DNA from: Cobetia marina
GTDB taxonomy: Bacteria > Pseudomonadota > Gammaproteobacteria > Pseudomonadales > Halomonadaceae
Direction of reading: 5' to 3'
DNA length: 64,000 nucleotides
Assembly: GCF_001720485.1 (NCBI RefSeq)
Contig: NZ_CP017114.1
Span: forward strand, 372,001-436,000
Below, piece by piece: positions 1-11,211 of the stretch. The notes beneath the pieces were generated by a model. It saw only the letters and a list, made by a program, of their open reading frames with translations, searched no databases and had not been told where the DNA came from. How positions within the stretch are numbered: the first letter of the stretch is position 1; each line of letters opens with the position of its first letter. The position numbers and the translations under genes are program-made.

Positions 1-804
1 GGCGGTGGCATCAACTTCGGTTACCCGATCAACGAACTGTCGCGCCTGAATTTCGGTGCCGGTTACGAGTTCGTGCGCGTCAAGGACTTCGATGACAGCC
101 CCGCCGAGGTCACGCAGTACATCAGTGATGAGGGCGAGGATTTCAACCTCTACAAGCTGACCGCCAGCTGGTCGCGCAACAATCTCAACCGCGGCATCCT
201 GCCCACGGCGGGCAGCTCGCAGCTGCTGTCACTGGAAGTGGCAGTGCCCGGCTCCGATGCGGATTATTACAAGTTCCGCTACAAGGGGCAGAAGCTGTTC
301 GAACTGCATGATGACTGGTCGCTCAAGTTCCGGACCGAACTTGGCTATGCCAATTCGTTCTCCGGCGATACCTACCCGTTCTTCAAGAACTTCTATGCGG
401 GTGGTCTGGGCAGCGTGCGTGGTTACAGCTCCAACACCCTGGGTCAGGCATCCACCGAGGTCGATGACGGTGATGACGATACCCTGGGCGGCAACATTCT
501 GGTCGAGGGCGGGATCGACCTGATCTTCCCGATGCCCTTCGTCAAGGACAAGCGCAGCGTCCAGCCGTCGTTCTTCGTGGATGCGGGGAATACCTATCTG
601 ACGTCCTGCTACGATGTCGGCTCCAGCTATTCCAGTTCCTGTGAGAGTGGCGTGGACCTCGGCGATCTGAATTACAGCGCCGGTATCGGCCTGTCATGGA
701 TCACGCCGGTTGGCCCGCTGACCTTCAGTGTCGCGCAGCCCATCGGTGACGATGACGACGACGACACCGAGATCTTCCAGTTCTCACTGGGCCAGACCTT
801 CTAA
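1..804 (+). CDS. bamA: BamA, outer-membrane protein assembly factor (C-terminal part)
   Basis: The reading frame is open from the first base, so the gene begins outside the window. About 267 C-terminal residues are visible. They hold the end of the Omp85 16-stranded barrel, including a GGLGSVRGY segment near base 410 that matches the conserved VRGY/F motif of barrel loop 6. The protein ends in phenylalanine (GQTF), the usual C-terminal signature of outer-membrane barrels. BamA is the core of the BAM complex, which inserts beta-barrel proteins into the outer membrane. The next gene is the periplasmic chaperone skp, the standard order. A polyaspartate stretch near base 750 is a likely surface-loop or salt-adaptation feature (inference). 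Family assignment is confident. Confidence 0.93.
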   Translation, partial: GGGINFGYPINELSRLNFGAGYEFVRVKDFDDSPAEVTQYISDEGEDFNLYKLTASWSRNNLNRGILPTAGSSQLLSLEVAVPGSDADYYKFRYKGQKLFELHDDWSLKFRTELGYANSFSGDTYPFFKNFYAGGLGSVRGYSSNTLGQASTEVDDGDDDTLGGNILVEGGIDLIFPMPFVKDKRSVQPSFFVDAGNTYLTSCYDVGSSYSSSCESGVDLGDLNYSAGIGLSWITPVGPLTFSVAQPIGDDDDDDTEIFQFSLGQTF

Positions 805-807
805 GGC

Positions 808-852
808 GGACATGACGCCACACCGGTGGGCAACCGATGTGGCGTCATGTCC
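808..852 (+). promoter_or_regulatory. Large hairpin between bamA and skp
   Basis: A 15-bp perfect inverted repeat pairs 808-822 (GGACATGACGCCACA) with 838-852. A short inner CGGT/ACCG stem sits in the loop. It begins a few bases after the bamA stop. There is no U-tract on either strand, so it is more likely an mRNA processing or stability element that sets bamA/skp stoichiometry than an intrinsic terminator (inference). Confidence 0.5.
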
Positions 853-921
853 CCGCTGCCGGCGCCGCCGTTCCTGTTCTGGCGTCGGTCACCGAACAAC
901 AGGCCTACAAGGAGTTTTATG

Positions 922-1434
922 ATGCGTAAATTGACCCGCGCACTGTGTCTGGCAGGCGGCCTCGCAGCCTTTGCGACCCCGATGATGGCCCAGGCCACGG
1001 AAGTGGCGGTCATGGACTGGCGCCAGGCGCTGTTGAGCTCCGATGCTGCCCAGCGCTCCATGAATCAGCTCAAGAATCAGCTGGCTGGCAAGCAGGATCA
1101 GGCCAAGGCGCTGGCCAAGGAGCTTGAGACCATGCAGAACAAGCTGCAGAAGGATGGTGCGGTGATGTCGGATTCCGAGCGCCAGTCACTGCAGCAGCAA
1201 CTGCGCCAGAAGGGCGGGCAGTTCCAGCAGCTGCGCGGCCAGGTCCAGCAGCAGCAGCAGCAGGCCGAGCAGGCATTCCTCAAGCAATCCAAGCCCAAGC
1301 TGGACAAGGCCATTCAGCAGGTCGTCGACAAGCACGGTGTCGAGTTGCTGGTGGACCGCAGTGCCACGGTCTACAGCAAGGATGGTCTCGACCTGACCGA
1401 TGAGGTCACCCAGGTCTTCAACTCGCTCAACTGA
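922..1434 (+). CDS. skp: Skp/OmpH periplasmic chaperone
   Basis: This 170-residue protein has a cleavable signal peptide: basic MRKLTR, a hydrophobic core, and a predicted cut after AQA. A highly charged, Gln-rich coiled-coil middle (KNQLAGKQDQAKALAKEL... QQQQQQ, residues about 45-125) follows, then a compact C-terminal segment (KHGVELLVDRSATVY). Skp is a trimeric chaperone that holds unfolded outer-membrane proteins for BAM. Two adjacent ATGs exist at 919 and 922. AAGGAG at 909-914 gives spacings of 4 and 7, so 922 is preferred, though 919 is possible. Its stop overlaps an out-of-use ATG at 1434, and lpxD starts about 90 bases on. The order bamA-skp-lpxD is the conserved envelope cluster. 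Confidence 0.92.
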   Translation: MRKLTRALCLAGGLAAFATPMMAQATEVAVMDWRQALLSSDAAQRSMNQLKNQLAGKQDQAKALAKELETMQNKLQKDGAVMSDSERQSLQQQLRQKGGQFQQLRGQVQQQQQQAEQAFLKQSKPKLDKAIQQVVDKHGVELLVDRSATVYSKDGLDLTDEVTQVFNSLN

Positions 1435-1520
1435 TGTCGTCGCGCGTCACGGCGCGCGATGCCAGCATTGAGCATGCCTACGCGAATGCGAGCCAGCGGC
1501 GCCCGACGCCTAGAGACAGC

Positions 1521-2558
1521 ATGAAAAAGCAACAATTCTCCTACACTCTCGAGGATCTGGCTCAGCGGCTGGGTGCTCGACTCGTTGGCGACCCGAACGT
1601 TCGGGTCTCTGGTCTGTCGACGCTGGTGGACGCGGCGCCAGGCGATATCGCCTTCCTCGCCAATCGCGCCTACCTCAAGTATCTCGCGGACTCTCAGGCC
1701 ACGGCGGTGCTGCTGCACGAGAGTCATCTCGACGAGTGCAAGAGCCATGCGCTGGTGCTGGACAATCCTTACCTGGCCTATGCAGAGCTGTCACGGTTGT
1801 TCGATCCCATGGCACAGGCACCGCAGGCCAGCGTGCATCCCAGTGCGGTCGTCGATGAGACGGCCACGCTGGGCGCGAATGTCGAGATCGGCCCGCAGGT
1901 GGTGGTCGGCCCCGGTGTCAGTATCGGGGATGGCTCCCGTCTCCAGGCCGGGTGCGTCATTGGCGCTGACAGCGTGCTGGGCGAAGGGTGTCTGCTGCAT
2001 CCCAATGTCACGCTCTATCACGGGGTGGTCATCGGGGCGCGGGCAGTCCTGCACAGTGGCTGCGTGATCGGTGCCGACGGCTTCGGTTTCGCCCACGACG
2101 GCAAGGGCTGGCACAAGATCGCCCAGCTGGGTGGCGTGATGATCGGTGATGATGTCGAGGTCGGCAGCTGCACCAGCATTGACCGAGGAGCACTCGGCGA
2201 CACCATCATCGGCAATGACGTCAAGATCGACTCCCAGGTCCAGATCGCGCACAACGTGCAGATCGGAGATCACTCGGCGCTGGCCGGCTGTGTCGGCATC
2301 GCCGGTTCCACCAAGGTGGGTCGCTACTGTCTGATGGGCGGTGGCGTGGGGCTTGCCGGGCATCTGGAAATCTGTGATGGCGTGCAGGTCACCGGCATGA
2401 GTCTGGTGACCAATTCCATCACCAAGCCGGGCGTGTACTCGTCGGGTACCGGGGCGATGGACAATGGCCTGTGGCGCCGCAATGCCGTGCGTTTCAAGCA
2501 GCTGGATCAGCTCGCACGACGTCTGAACCAGGTCGAGAAGGACTTGAAGGACAGGTAG
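1521..2558 (+). CDS. lpxD: UDP-3-O-(3-hydroxyacyl)glucosamine N-acyltransferase
   Basis: LpxD adds the N-linked hydroxyacyl chain from ACP to UDP-3-O-acyl-glucosamine, the third step of lipid A synthesis, in the cytosol. The 345-residue length fits the family. An N-terminal uridine-binding domain (about 1-100) is followed by left-handed beta-helix hexapeptide repeats (about 105-310; many I/V-G-x4 units such as IGDGSRL and IGDDVEV). HNVQIGDHSALAG contains the catalytic histidine region. A short helical tail (LDQLARRLNQVEKDLKDR) packs the trimer. The ATG at 1521 gives the family N-terminus MKKQQFSYTLEDLAQRLGA. An in-frame ATG at 1434 would add 29 unrelated residues and is not used here. It lies between skp and fabZ. 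Confidence 0.95.
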   Translation: MKKQQFSYTLEDLAQRLGARLVGDPNVRVSGLSTLVDAAPGDIAFLANRAYLKYLADSQATAVLLHESHLDECKSHALVLDNPYLAYAELSRLFDPMAQAPQASVHPSAVVDETATLGANVEIGPQVVVGPGVSIGDGSRLQAGCVIGADSVLGEGCLLHPNVTLYHGVVIGARAVLHSGCVIGADGFGFAHDGKGWHKIAQLGGVMIGDDVEVGSCTSIDRGALGDTIIGNDVKIDSQVQIAHNVQIGDHSALAGCVGIAGSTKVGRYCLMGGGVGLAGHLEICDGVQVTGMSLVTNSITKPGVYSSGTGAMDNGLWRRNAVRFKQLDQLARRLNQVEKDLKDR

Positions 2559-2690
2559 CGCTGCTCTGGCACCGCGGCAGGTGCCAGCAGGCGTTGTCCA
2601 TGAGGCAGTGGTCGCTGGTTTTGTGCCTTGTGCCGAGCGCCTGTCCAGGCAGGTCATCTCGTCAGCCCGGCGACTCTGGGCAATGAGCGG

Positions 2691-2719
2691 CTGCCAGTCG
2701 CGCGCAAGGACGCTATAAT
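2691..2719 (+). promoter_or_regulatory. Sigma-70 promoter candidate for fabZ-lpxA-lpxB
   Basis: A perfect -10 hexamer TATAAT (2714-2719) lies 17 bases after CTGCCA (2691-2696, 4 of 6 matches to TTGACA). It sits in the 251-base gap between lpxD and fabZ and would give an internal promoter within the lipid A cluster, with a leader of about 85 bases. This is sequence inference only. Confidence 0.55.
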
Positions 2720-2809
2720 GCGCGCCATTGCCAGAACGGCGGTCCGGACCGTCATTACATGCCTGCCCGAGTGCGGCAGGCATTTCGTTATTTCAGAGGT
2801 TGCAAGCCA

Positions 2810-3253
2810 ATGGTTATGGACGTCAACGAGATCCGTGAGTATCTCCCGCACCGCTATCCTTTCCTGCTGATCGATCGGGTCATGGAACTGTCCCTTGGCG
2901 AGTTCATCGTCGCGCGCAAGAATGTGAGCATCAATGAGCCGTTCTTCAATGGCCACTTCCCGGGACACCCGATCATGCCGGGTGTGCTGATCGTTGAGGC
3001 CATGGCTCAGGCGGCAGGTATTCTGGGTTTCAAGACGGTCGACAAGCGTCCTGCCGATGGTTACATCTATTACCTCGTGGGCAGTGACAACGTGCGCTTC
3101 AAGCGTCCGGTCATGCCGGGCGACCAGCTCGAGATCAGCGCCCGCGTGCTGCGCGAGAAGCGTGGTATCTGGAAGTTCGCCTGTCAGGCCAAGGTCGACG
3201 GTGATGTGGTCTGTGAAGCCGAAATCATCTGTGCCGAGAGGAAGGTCGCTTGA
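2810..3253 (+). CDS. fabZ: 3-hydroxyacyl-[acyl-carrier-protein] dehydratase
   Basis: FabZ dehydrates 3-hydroxyacyl-ACP in fatty-acid elongation and competes with LpxA/LpxD for the hydroxyacyl-ACP pool. The 147-residue hot-dog fold shows the hallmark [13 protein letters not shown] near residue 13. The catalytic segment [23 protein letters not shown] carries the active-site His and Glu. The ATG at 2810 is chosen because AGAGG (2795-2799) is 10 bases upstream. The ATG at 2816 is the alternative. An upstream in-frame ATG at 2759 would add residues unlike the family. The stop codon overlaps the lpxA TTG start in the tetramer TTGA, implying translational coupling. Confidence 0.96.
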   Translation: MVMDVNEIREYLPHRYPFLLIDRVMELSLGEFIVARKNVSINEPFFNGHFPGHPIMPGVLIVEAMAQAAGILGFKTVDKRPADGYIYYLVGSDNVRFKRPVMPGDQLEISARVLREKRGIWKFACQAKVDGDVVCEAEIICAERKVA

Positions 3254-4017
3254 TACATCCTACTGCCATTGTCGATCCCGGCGCCCGCCTGGCCGACGAT
3301 GTCGAGGTCGGTCCGTTTTGCGTGATCGGTGCCGACGTCGAGATCGGCGCTGGCACGGTGGTGGGGCCGCACGTCGTCATCAAGGGTACGACGGTCATCG
3401 GTGAGCGTAACCGCATCTTCCAGTTCGCCTCGGTCGGTGAGGATTGCCAGGACAAGAAGTACGCCGGTGAGCCGACACGCCTGGAGATCGGGGATGACAA
3501 CGTCATTCGCGAGGGTGTGACCCTGCACCGGGGTACCGTCCAGGATGCCAGCCTGACACGCATCGGCAGTCGCAACCTGTTCATGGCCTACTCGCACGTG
3601 GGCCATGATTGCATCATCGGGGATGACTGCATCATGGCCAATCAGGCGACGCTGGGGGGGCATGTCCATCTGGGCAATCACGTCATTCTTGGCGGACTGT
3701 CGGCGGTGCACCAGTTCTGTCATGTCGGCGAGCACGCCATGGCGGGCGGTGGCTCCATCATCACCAAGGACATCGCGGCCTTCGTGATGGTCAATGGGCA
3801 CCCTGCCGAGGCGCATGGCCTCAACAGCGTCGGCCTCAAGCGCCGTGGTTTCAGTCGCGAGACCATCTCCGCCCTGAACGCGGCCTACAAGACGGTCTTC
3901 CGTCAGGGGCTGACACTGGCGCAGGCACTCGAGAAGCTGGAAGGTGAGCCGCCTCTCGCCGAGCGCGATGTCTTCATCGCCTCGCTCAAGGCGTCCACTC
4001 GTGGCCTGACACGCTGA
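3250..4017 (+). CDS. lpxA: Acyl-ACP:UDP-N-acetylglucosamine O-acyltransferase
   Basis: LpxA makes the first committed transfer of lipid A synthesis, putting a 3-hydroxyacyl group from ACP on UDP-GlcNAc. The 255 residues form a left-handed beta-helix (repeats such as [20 protein letters not shown]). [12 protein letters not shown] carries the catalytic histidine, and a C-terminal helical domain follows (about 190-255, with [12 protein letters not shown]). The start is TTG at 3250, overlapping the fabZ stop by four bases. The reading frame immediately gives [11 protein letters not shown], the family's true N-terminus, so TTG is well supported. LpxB follows after two bases. Confidence 0.96.
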   Translation: MIHPTAIVDPGARLADDVEVGPFCVIGADVEIGAGTVVGPHVVIKGTTVIGERNRIFQFASVGEDCQDKKYAGEPTRLEIGDDNVIREGVTLHRGTVQDASLTRIGSRNLFMAYSHVGHDCIIGDDCIMANQATLGGHVHLGNHVILGGLSAVHQFCHVGEHAMAGGGSIITKDIAAFVMVNGHPAEAHGLNSVGLKRRGFSRETISALNAAYKTVFRQGLTLAQALEKLEGEPPLAERDVFIASLKASTRGLTR

Positions 4018-4019
4018 GC

Positions 4020-5171
4020 ATGCGCATCTACCTGGTAGCCGGAGAGCTCTCCGGTGACATCCTCGGTGCCAGCTTGATGCGCGCGCTCAAGGCGCGTCAT
4101 CCCGATGTCGAGTTTCGTGGCATCGGGGGGCCGCGCATGCAGGCCGAAGGCTTCGACAGCCTCTATCCGCTGGAAACTCTCTCCATCATGGGGCTGGTCG
4201 AGGTGCTCAAGCATCTGCCGGAGTTGATCAAGGTGCGTCGCCATCTGTTGCGCGACGCGCTTGAGTGGCAGCCTGACGTGATGATCGGTATCGATGCTCC
4301 CGACTTCAATCTGGGGCTCGAGCTGCGCCTGCGCAAGCGGGGCATCACCACGGCGCACTATGTCAGTCCTTCCGTCTGGGCCTGGCGTCAGGGCAGGGTG
4401 AAGACCATCCGCCGTGCCGTCGATCGCATGCTGACCTTCCTGCCCTTCGAGGCGGCCTTCTATCGCGAACATCAGGTGCCGGTGACCTTCGTCGGCCATC
4501 CGCTGGCGGATGAGTTGCCGCTCGAGGATGATCGCGATGCTGCTCGCCTGCAGCTGGGGATTGCCCCCGACGTGCAGTTGCTGGCGGTGTTGCCGGGATC
4601 CCGTGGCAACGAGATTCGTTTCCTCGGCGAGACCTTCCTGGCCTCCATTGAGCGCCTTTGCCAGCGTTACCCTGCGCTTGAAGTGGTGATTCCGGCCGCC
4701 ACGTCGCTGCGGCGTAGCGAGCTTGAGTCACTGATGCAGGGGCGCGAGGCGCTGGATCGCAGTCGCATTCACCTCATCGATGGCCAGTCGCGTGAAGCGA
4801 TGACTGCCGCCGATGCCGTGCTGCTGGCCTCCGGTACGGCAGCGCTCGAATGTCTGCTGTGTCATCGTCCGATGGTGGTGGCCTATCGCATGGCGCCGAT
4901 GACCCACCGCATCGCACGGCACATGGTCAAGACCGAGTGGATTTCGCTGCCCAACCTGATTGCCCGCGAGACATTGGTGCCGGAGCTGATCCAGGACGCA
5001 GCCACGCCGGAGTCCATCGAGGAAAGCCTCGCTCCCTTGCTGTCGCGTGCCGCCGGCGATGTCTGTCGCCAGCGTGAGCTGCGTGAGCGCTTCGTCGCCA
5101 TGCATCGTGAGTTGACCTGTGATGCCAGCGCCGCGGCCGCCATTGCCATCGGTGAGCTGGCGGGGCGCTGA
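4020..5171 (+). CDS. lpxB: Lipid-A-disaccharide synthase
   Basis: LpxB is a GT19 glycosyltransferase that joins UDP-2,3-diacylglucosamine and lipid X to form the beta-1,6 disaccharide of lipid A at the inner face of the membrane. The 383 residues show the family N-terminus YLVAGELSGDILGASLMRAL, then YVSPSVWAWRQGRVKTI and FVGHPLADEL, and the nucleotide-binding VLPGSRGNEI. The late part has LLASGTAALECLL and MVVAYR. The ATG at 4020 is two bases after the lpxA stop, so the genes are co-translated or nearly so. About 90 bases follow before rnhB. Confidence 0.96.
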   Translation: MRIYLVAGELSGDILGASLMRALKARHPDVEFRGIGGPRMQAEGFDSLYPLETLSIMGLVEVLKHLPELIKVRRHLLRDALEWQPDVMIGIDAPDFNLGLELRLRKRGITTAHYVSPSVWAWRQGRVKTIRRAVDRMLTFLPFEAAFYREHQVPVTFVGHPLADELPLEDDRDAARLQLGIAPDVQLLAVLPGSRGNEIRFLGETFLASIERLCQRYPALEVVIPAATSLRRSELESLMQGREALDRSRIHLIDGQSREAMTAADAVLLASGTAALECLLCHRPMVVAYRMAPMTHRIARHMVKTEWISLPNLIARETLVPELIQDAATPESIEESLAPLLSRAAGDVCRQRELRERFVAMHRELTCDASAAAAIAIGELAGR

Positions 5172-5263
5172 TCACGACCGCCCGTGATGCCTTTACTGAC
5201 TGATACCCCCTGATCGGCAGGCCGCAACAGTGGTCTGTCGGTTGTCTGACGCCCCGAGATACC

Positions 5264-6133
5264 ATGACCGACTCTGCCGATCGACCCGCCACTCTGCCCG
5301 CCAGCCGCAAGCGCAAACCCGCCGATGATTTTCCGGCGCTGGTGATCCCCTATCACGGGGAGCTGCTGGCAGGTATCGATGAGGTCGGGCGTGGACCGCT
5401 GGTCGGGCCCGTGGTGGCGGCAGCGGTGATTCTTGACCCGAATGACCCCATCGAGGGCATCACCGACTCCAAGAAACTCAGCGAGAAGAAGCGCCTGGCA
5501 CTGTACGAGCAGATTCGTACGCGTGCCTGGGCCTGGGCGATCGCCGAGGCTACCAGTGAAGAGATCGATGAGCTGAACATCTATCAGGCCACGCACCTTG
5601 CGATGCGGCGTGCTGTCGATGCCCTGGGCGTACGCCCGGAATATCTGCTGGTGGATGGCAACCGCTTGCCGGGGCACGAGATTCCCGGCATGGCAGTGGT
5701 GAAGGGCGACCTGCGCCACGCCGCCATCGGCGCGGCTTCCATACTGGCCAAGGTATACCGCGATGCCCAGATGGCAGCGCTGGATGCCTGCTTCCCCGCC
5801 TACGGTTTCGCGCGTCACAAGGGCTACCCGACCCGCGAGCATCAGGCCGCCATCGAGACGCATGGCATCCTTACCCTGCATCGCAAGAGCTTCGGGCCGG
5901 TCAAGCGGCTTTACATGGCCGGGCATGTGCCGCAGGCCGTGCCGGAAGATGCATTGATCGCGCTGCCGGCCCCGGTTGAGCCAGCCGCTGAGCCGGACAA
6001 GGCTGTCGAGTCATCAGGGCATTCGTCGGGGCCGTCAGAGCAATCGTCGGGGCCGTCAGAGCAGGAAGCGGCCCTGTCGACGAGTGAGCCGAGCCAGTCT
6101 CCCGCTGCAAAAAAGCCGCCAGCCGTGGTCTGA
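5264..6133 (+). CDS. rnhB: Ribonuclease HII with disordered C-terminal tail
   Basis: RNase HII nicks 5' of ribonucleotides embedded in DNA and removes RNA from hybrids. The core (residues about 30-225) has [19 protein letters not shown] with the D-E-G-R-G catalytic motif, then [25 protein letters not shown] and HKGYPT. Typical family length is about 200. This 289-residue protein adds about 30 residues at the N-terminus. It also has a tail of about 60 residues rich in Ser, Pro, Glu and Ala, with a 21-base tandem duplication (6023-6064) coding SSGPSEQ twice. The last codons contain A AAA AAG (6109-6115) followed by a strong hairpin that spans the stop codon. In the -1 frame no stop occurs before dnaE, so a frameshift fusion is possible (see findings). 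Confidence 0.94.
   Translation: MTDSADRPATLPASRKRKPADDFPALVIPYHGELLAGIDEVGRGPLVGPVVAAAVILDPNDPIEGITDSKKLSEKKRLALYEQIRTRAWAWAIAEATSEEIDELNIYQATHLAMRRAVDALGVRPEYLLVDGNRLPGHEIPGMAVVKGDLRHAAIGAASILAKVYRDAQMAALDACFPAYGFARHKGYPTREHQAAIETHGILTLHRKSFGPVKRLYMAGHVPQAVPEDALIALPAPVEPAAEPDKAVESSGHSSGPSEQSSGPSEQEAALSTSEPSQSPAAKKPPAVV
6023..6064 (+). repeat. 21-bp tandem duplication in rnhB tail
   Basis: Two copies of a 21-base unit (6023-6043 and 6044-6064) differ at only the last base and encode SSGPSEQ twice. They sit in the low-complexity tail after the RNase HII fold, so they probably vary linker length rather than activity. Confidence 0.85.
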
Positions 6134-6155
6134 CTGATGCCAGTGAGACCACGGC
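6109..6155 (+). promoter_or_regulatory. Candidate programmed -1 frameshift signal, rnhB to dnaE
   Basis: The slippery heptamer A AAA AAG is at 6109-6115 with AAA and AAG as the actual zero-frame rnhB codons, the same heptamer and phase as E. coli dnaX. A 6-base spacer (6116-6121) follows. Then comes a perfect 10-bp stem, GCCGTGGTCT (6122-6131) with 6146-6155, extended past one G-G mismatch by ACTG/CAGT with loop ATGC. The rnhB TGA (6131-6133) is inside the stem. After a -1 slip the frame is open from 6115 through the dnaE ATG at 6337. No U-tract follows the stem, which argues against an ordinary terminator. Confidence 0.65.
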
Positions 6156-6336
6156 ATCCCCGTCAGTCGAGGTCGTCCTGACAGGCGAGGCGCCTTCAGA
6201 CGCTGCCCCCGACGCGCTATCCTTGGCAGCGGAGTCCCCGCCTTCAGCGTCCAAGGCGCCGGCAGCGTCAGCGCGGCCATCGTCACCCGCCGCGACTGAA
6301 TCCTTTACCGTCACGCAGACTTCACGAGCCGATTCC

Positions 6337-9837
<3,501 letters not shown>

Positions 9838-9947
9838 TTGTTGATCAAGGGGAAGGGACGCCATCCCTTCCCCTTGATGATGCAAGTGAAACCAGGTGGT
9901 GAAGGGCGTGGGGGAGAGGCAATCCCGCGCCGAACGGGCGGGCAAGG

Positions 9948-9976
9948 TTTGCACCTGTCGAACAGGGTGCGATAAT
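9948..9976 (+). promoter_or_regulatory. Sigma-70 promoter candidate for accA
   Basis: TTTGCA (9948-9953) and GATAAT (9971-9976) are separated by 17 bases in the 277-base gap between dnaE and accA. The spacer holds an imperfect palindrome, GCACCTGT...ACAGGGTGC (9951-9970), which could be an operator (inference). The leader to the accA ATG would be about 130 bases. The rest of the gap shows no gene. Confidence 0.5.
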
Positions 9977-10114
9977 GCCCCCCTATCTTTTCCGTACCCA
10001 ATTCCATGCCGACTGTGACCGCCGTGAGCCACAGATCGCCTGAGCGCTTGCTCAGGGGGAGTGACCCGGCCGACTCGCTTTCCTGGCTGCCCGAGACGAC
10101 GAACGAAACGCCTT

Positions 10115-11068
10115 ATGAATCCCAATTATCTGGACTTTGAACAGCCGATCGCCGAGCTGCAGGCCAAGATCGAGGAACTCCGTCTGGTCGGTAACGACTC
10201 CCAGGTCAACCTGTCTGACGAGATCGCTCGTCTGCAGGACAAGAGCACCAAGCTCACCGAGTCCATCTTCAAGGACCTCGGTGCCTGGCAGGTATCTCAG
10301 CTGGCGCGTCATCCGCAGCGTCCGTATACCCTCGACTACCTCGAGAACCTGTTCACGGATTTCGATGAGCTGCACGGCGACCGTCACTACGCGGACGATG
10401 AAGCCCTGGTCGGTGGCATCGCGCGTCTCGACGACAAGCCGGTGATGGTGATCGGTCACCAGAAAGGCCGTGACGTGAAGGAAAAGGTGCGTCGCAACTT
10501 CGGCATGCCGCGTCCGGAAGGCTACCGCAAGGCCTGCCGTCTGATGGAGATGGCCGAGCGCTTCAAGATGCCGATCCTGACCTTCATCGACACCCCGGGT
10601 GCCTATCCGGGCATCGGTGCCGAGGAGCGCGGTCAGTCCGAGGCCATCGCCTACAATCTGGCAGTGATGTCGCGTCTCAAGACCCCGATCATCTCCACCG
10701 TCATCGGTGAGGGCGGTTCCGGTGGTGCACTGGCCATCGGCGTGTGTGACGAGCTCAACATGCTGCAGTACTCCACCTACTCGGTGATCTCGCCGGAAGG
10801 GTGTGCCTCCATCCTGTGGAAGAGCGCAGAGCGTGCCGCCGATGCCGCTGATGCCATGGGCATCACGGCCTCGCGCCTCAAGGAGCTGGGCTTCGTCGAC
10901 AACTTGATCAAGGAGCCGCTGGGTGGCGCGCACCGCAATCCGCAAGCTGCTGCCGACAGCATCAAGGCCGCGCTGGGTGAAGGCCTGGAGCGTCTTGGCG
11001 CGCTGGATACCGACGCCCTGCTGGAGCGTCGTTACCAGCGCCTGATGAGCTACGGCGCACCGGCATGA
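10115..11068 (+). CDS. accA: Acetyl-CoA carboxylase carboxyltransferase subunit alpha
   Basis: AccA pairs with AccD to transfer the carboxyl group from biotin on AccB to acetyl-CoA, giving malonyl-CoA for fatty-acid synthesis. The 317 residues match the family. The N-terminus [22 protein letters not shown] is characteristic. The crotonase-like core has [39 protein letters not shown] and [20 protein letters not shown]. The ATG at 10115 was chosen over the more upstream in-frame codon at 10061 because it gives this conserved start. It follows dnaE, as in E. coli, and has its own promoter candidate and terminator. Confidence 0.97.
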   Translation: MNPNYLDFEQPIAELQAKIEELRLVGNDSQVNLSDEIARLQDKSTKLTESIFKDLGAWQVSQLARHPQRPYTLDYLENLFTDFDELHGDRHYADDEALVGGIARLDDKPVMVIGHQKGRDVKEKVRRNFGMPRPEGYRKACRLMEMAERFKMPILTFIDTPGAYPGIGAEERGQSEAIAYNLAVMSRLKTPIISTVIGEGGSGGALAIGVCDELNMLQYSTYSVISPEGCASILWKSAERAADAADAMGITASRLKELGFVDNLIKEPLGGAHRNPQAAADSIKAALGEGLERLGALDTDALLERRYQRLMSYGAPA

Positions 11069-11116
11069 TCTCTGCACATCACGCTTGATGCGCATGCAGT
11101 TCACGCCTGAGTGACC

Positions 11117-11148
11117 AGGACGCCTCCGGAATCTTCCGGGGGCGTCCT
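11117..11148 (+). terminator. accA terminator
   Basis: AGGACGCCTCCGGAA (11117-11131) pairs with 11134-11148 with one G-T wobble. The run after the stem is TGCGTT rather than a U-tract, a tail shared with several other hairpins in this window. Confidence 0.7.
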
Positions 11149-11211
11149 TGCGTTCAGGGCCGCTTTTTCTCCGCTCACTCCATCCATCTGCTTTCGCGAC
11201 GGGAGCTCGGC

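Noticed and set aside
1434..1520. N-terminal extension of LpxD from the ATG at 1434
   Set aside because: The added 29 residues do not resemble LpxD. The ATG at 1521 gives the family N-terminus.
6122..6155. rnhB hairpin as an intrinsic terminator
   Set aside because: No U-tract follows on the plus strand, and on the minus strand the T-run is six bases from the stem. Placement fits a frameshift stimulator better.
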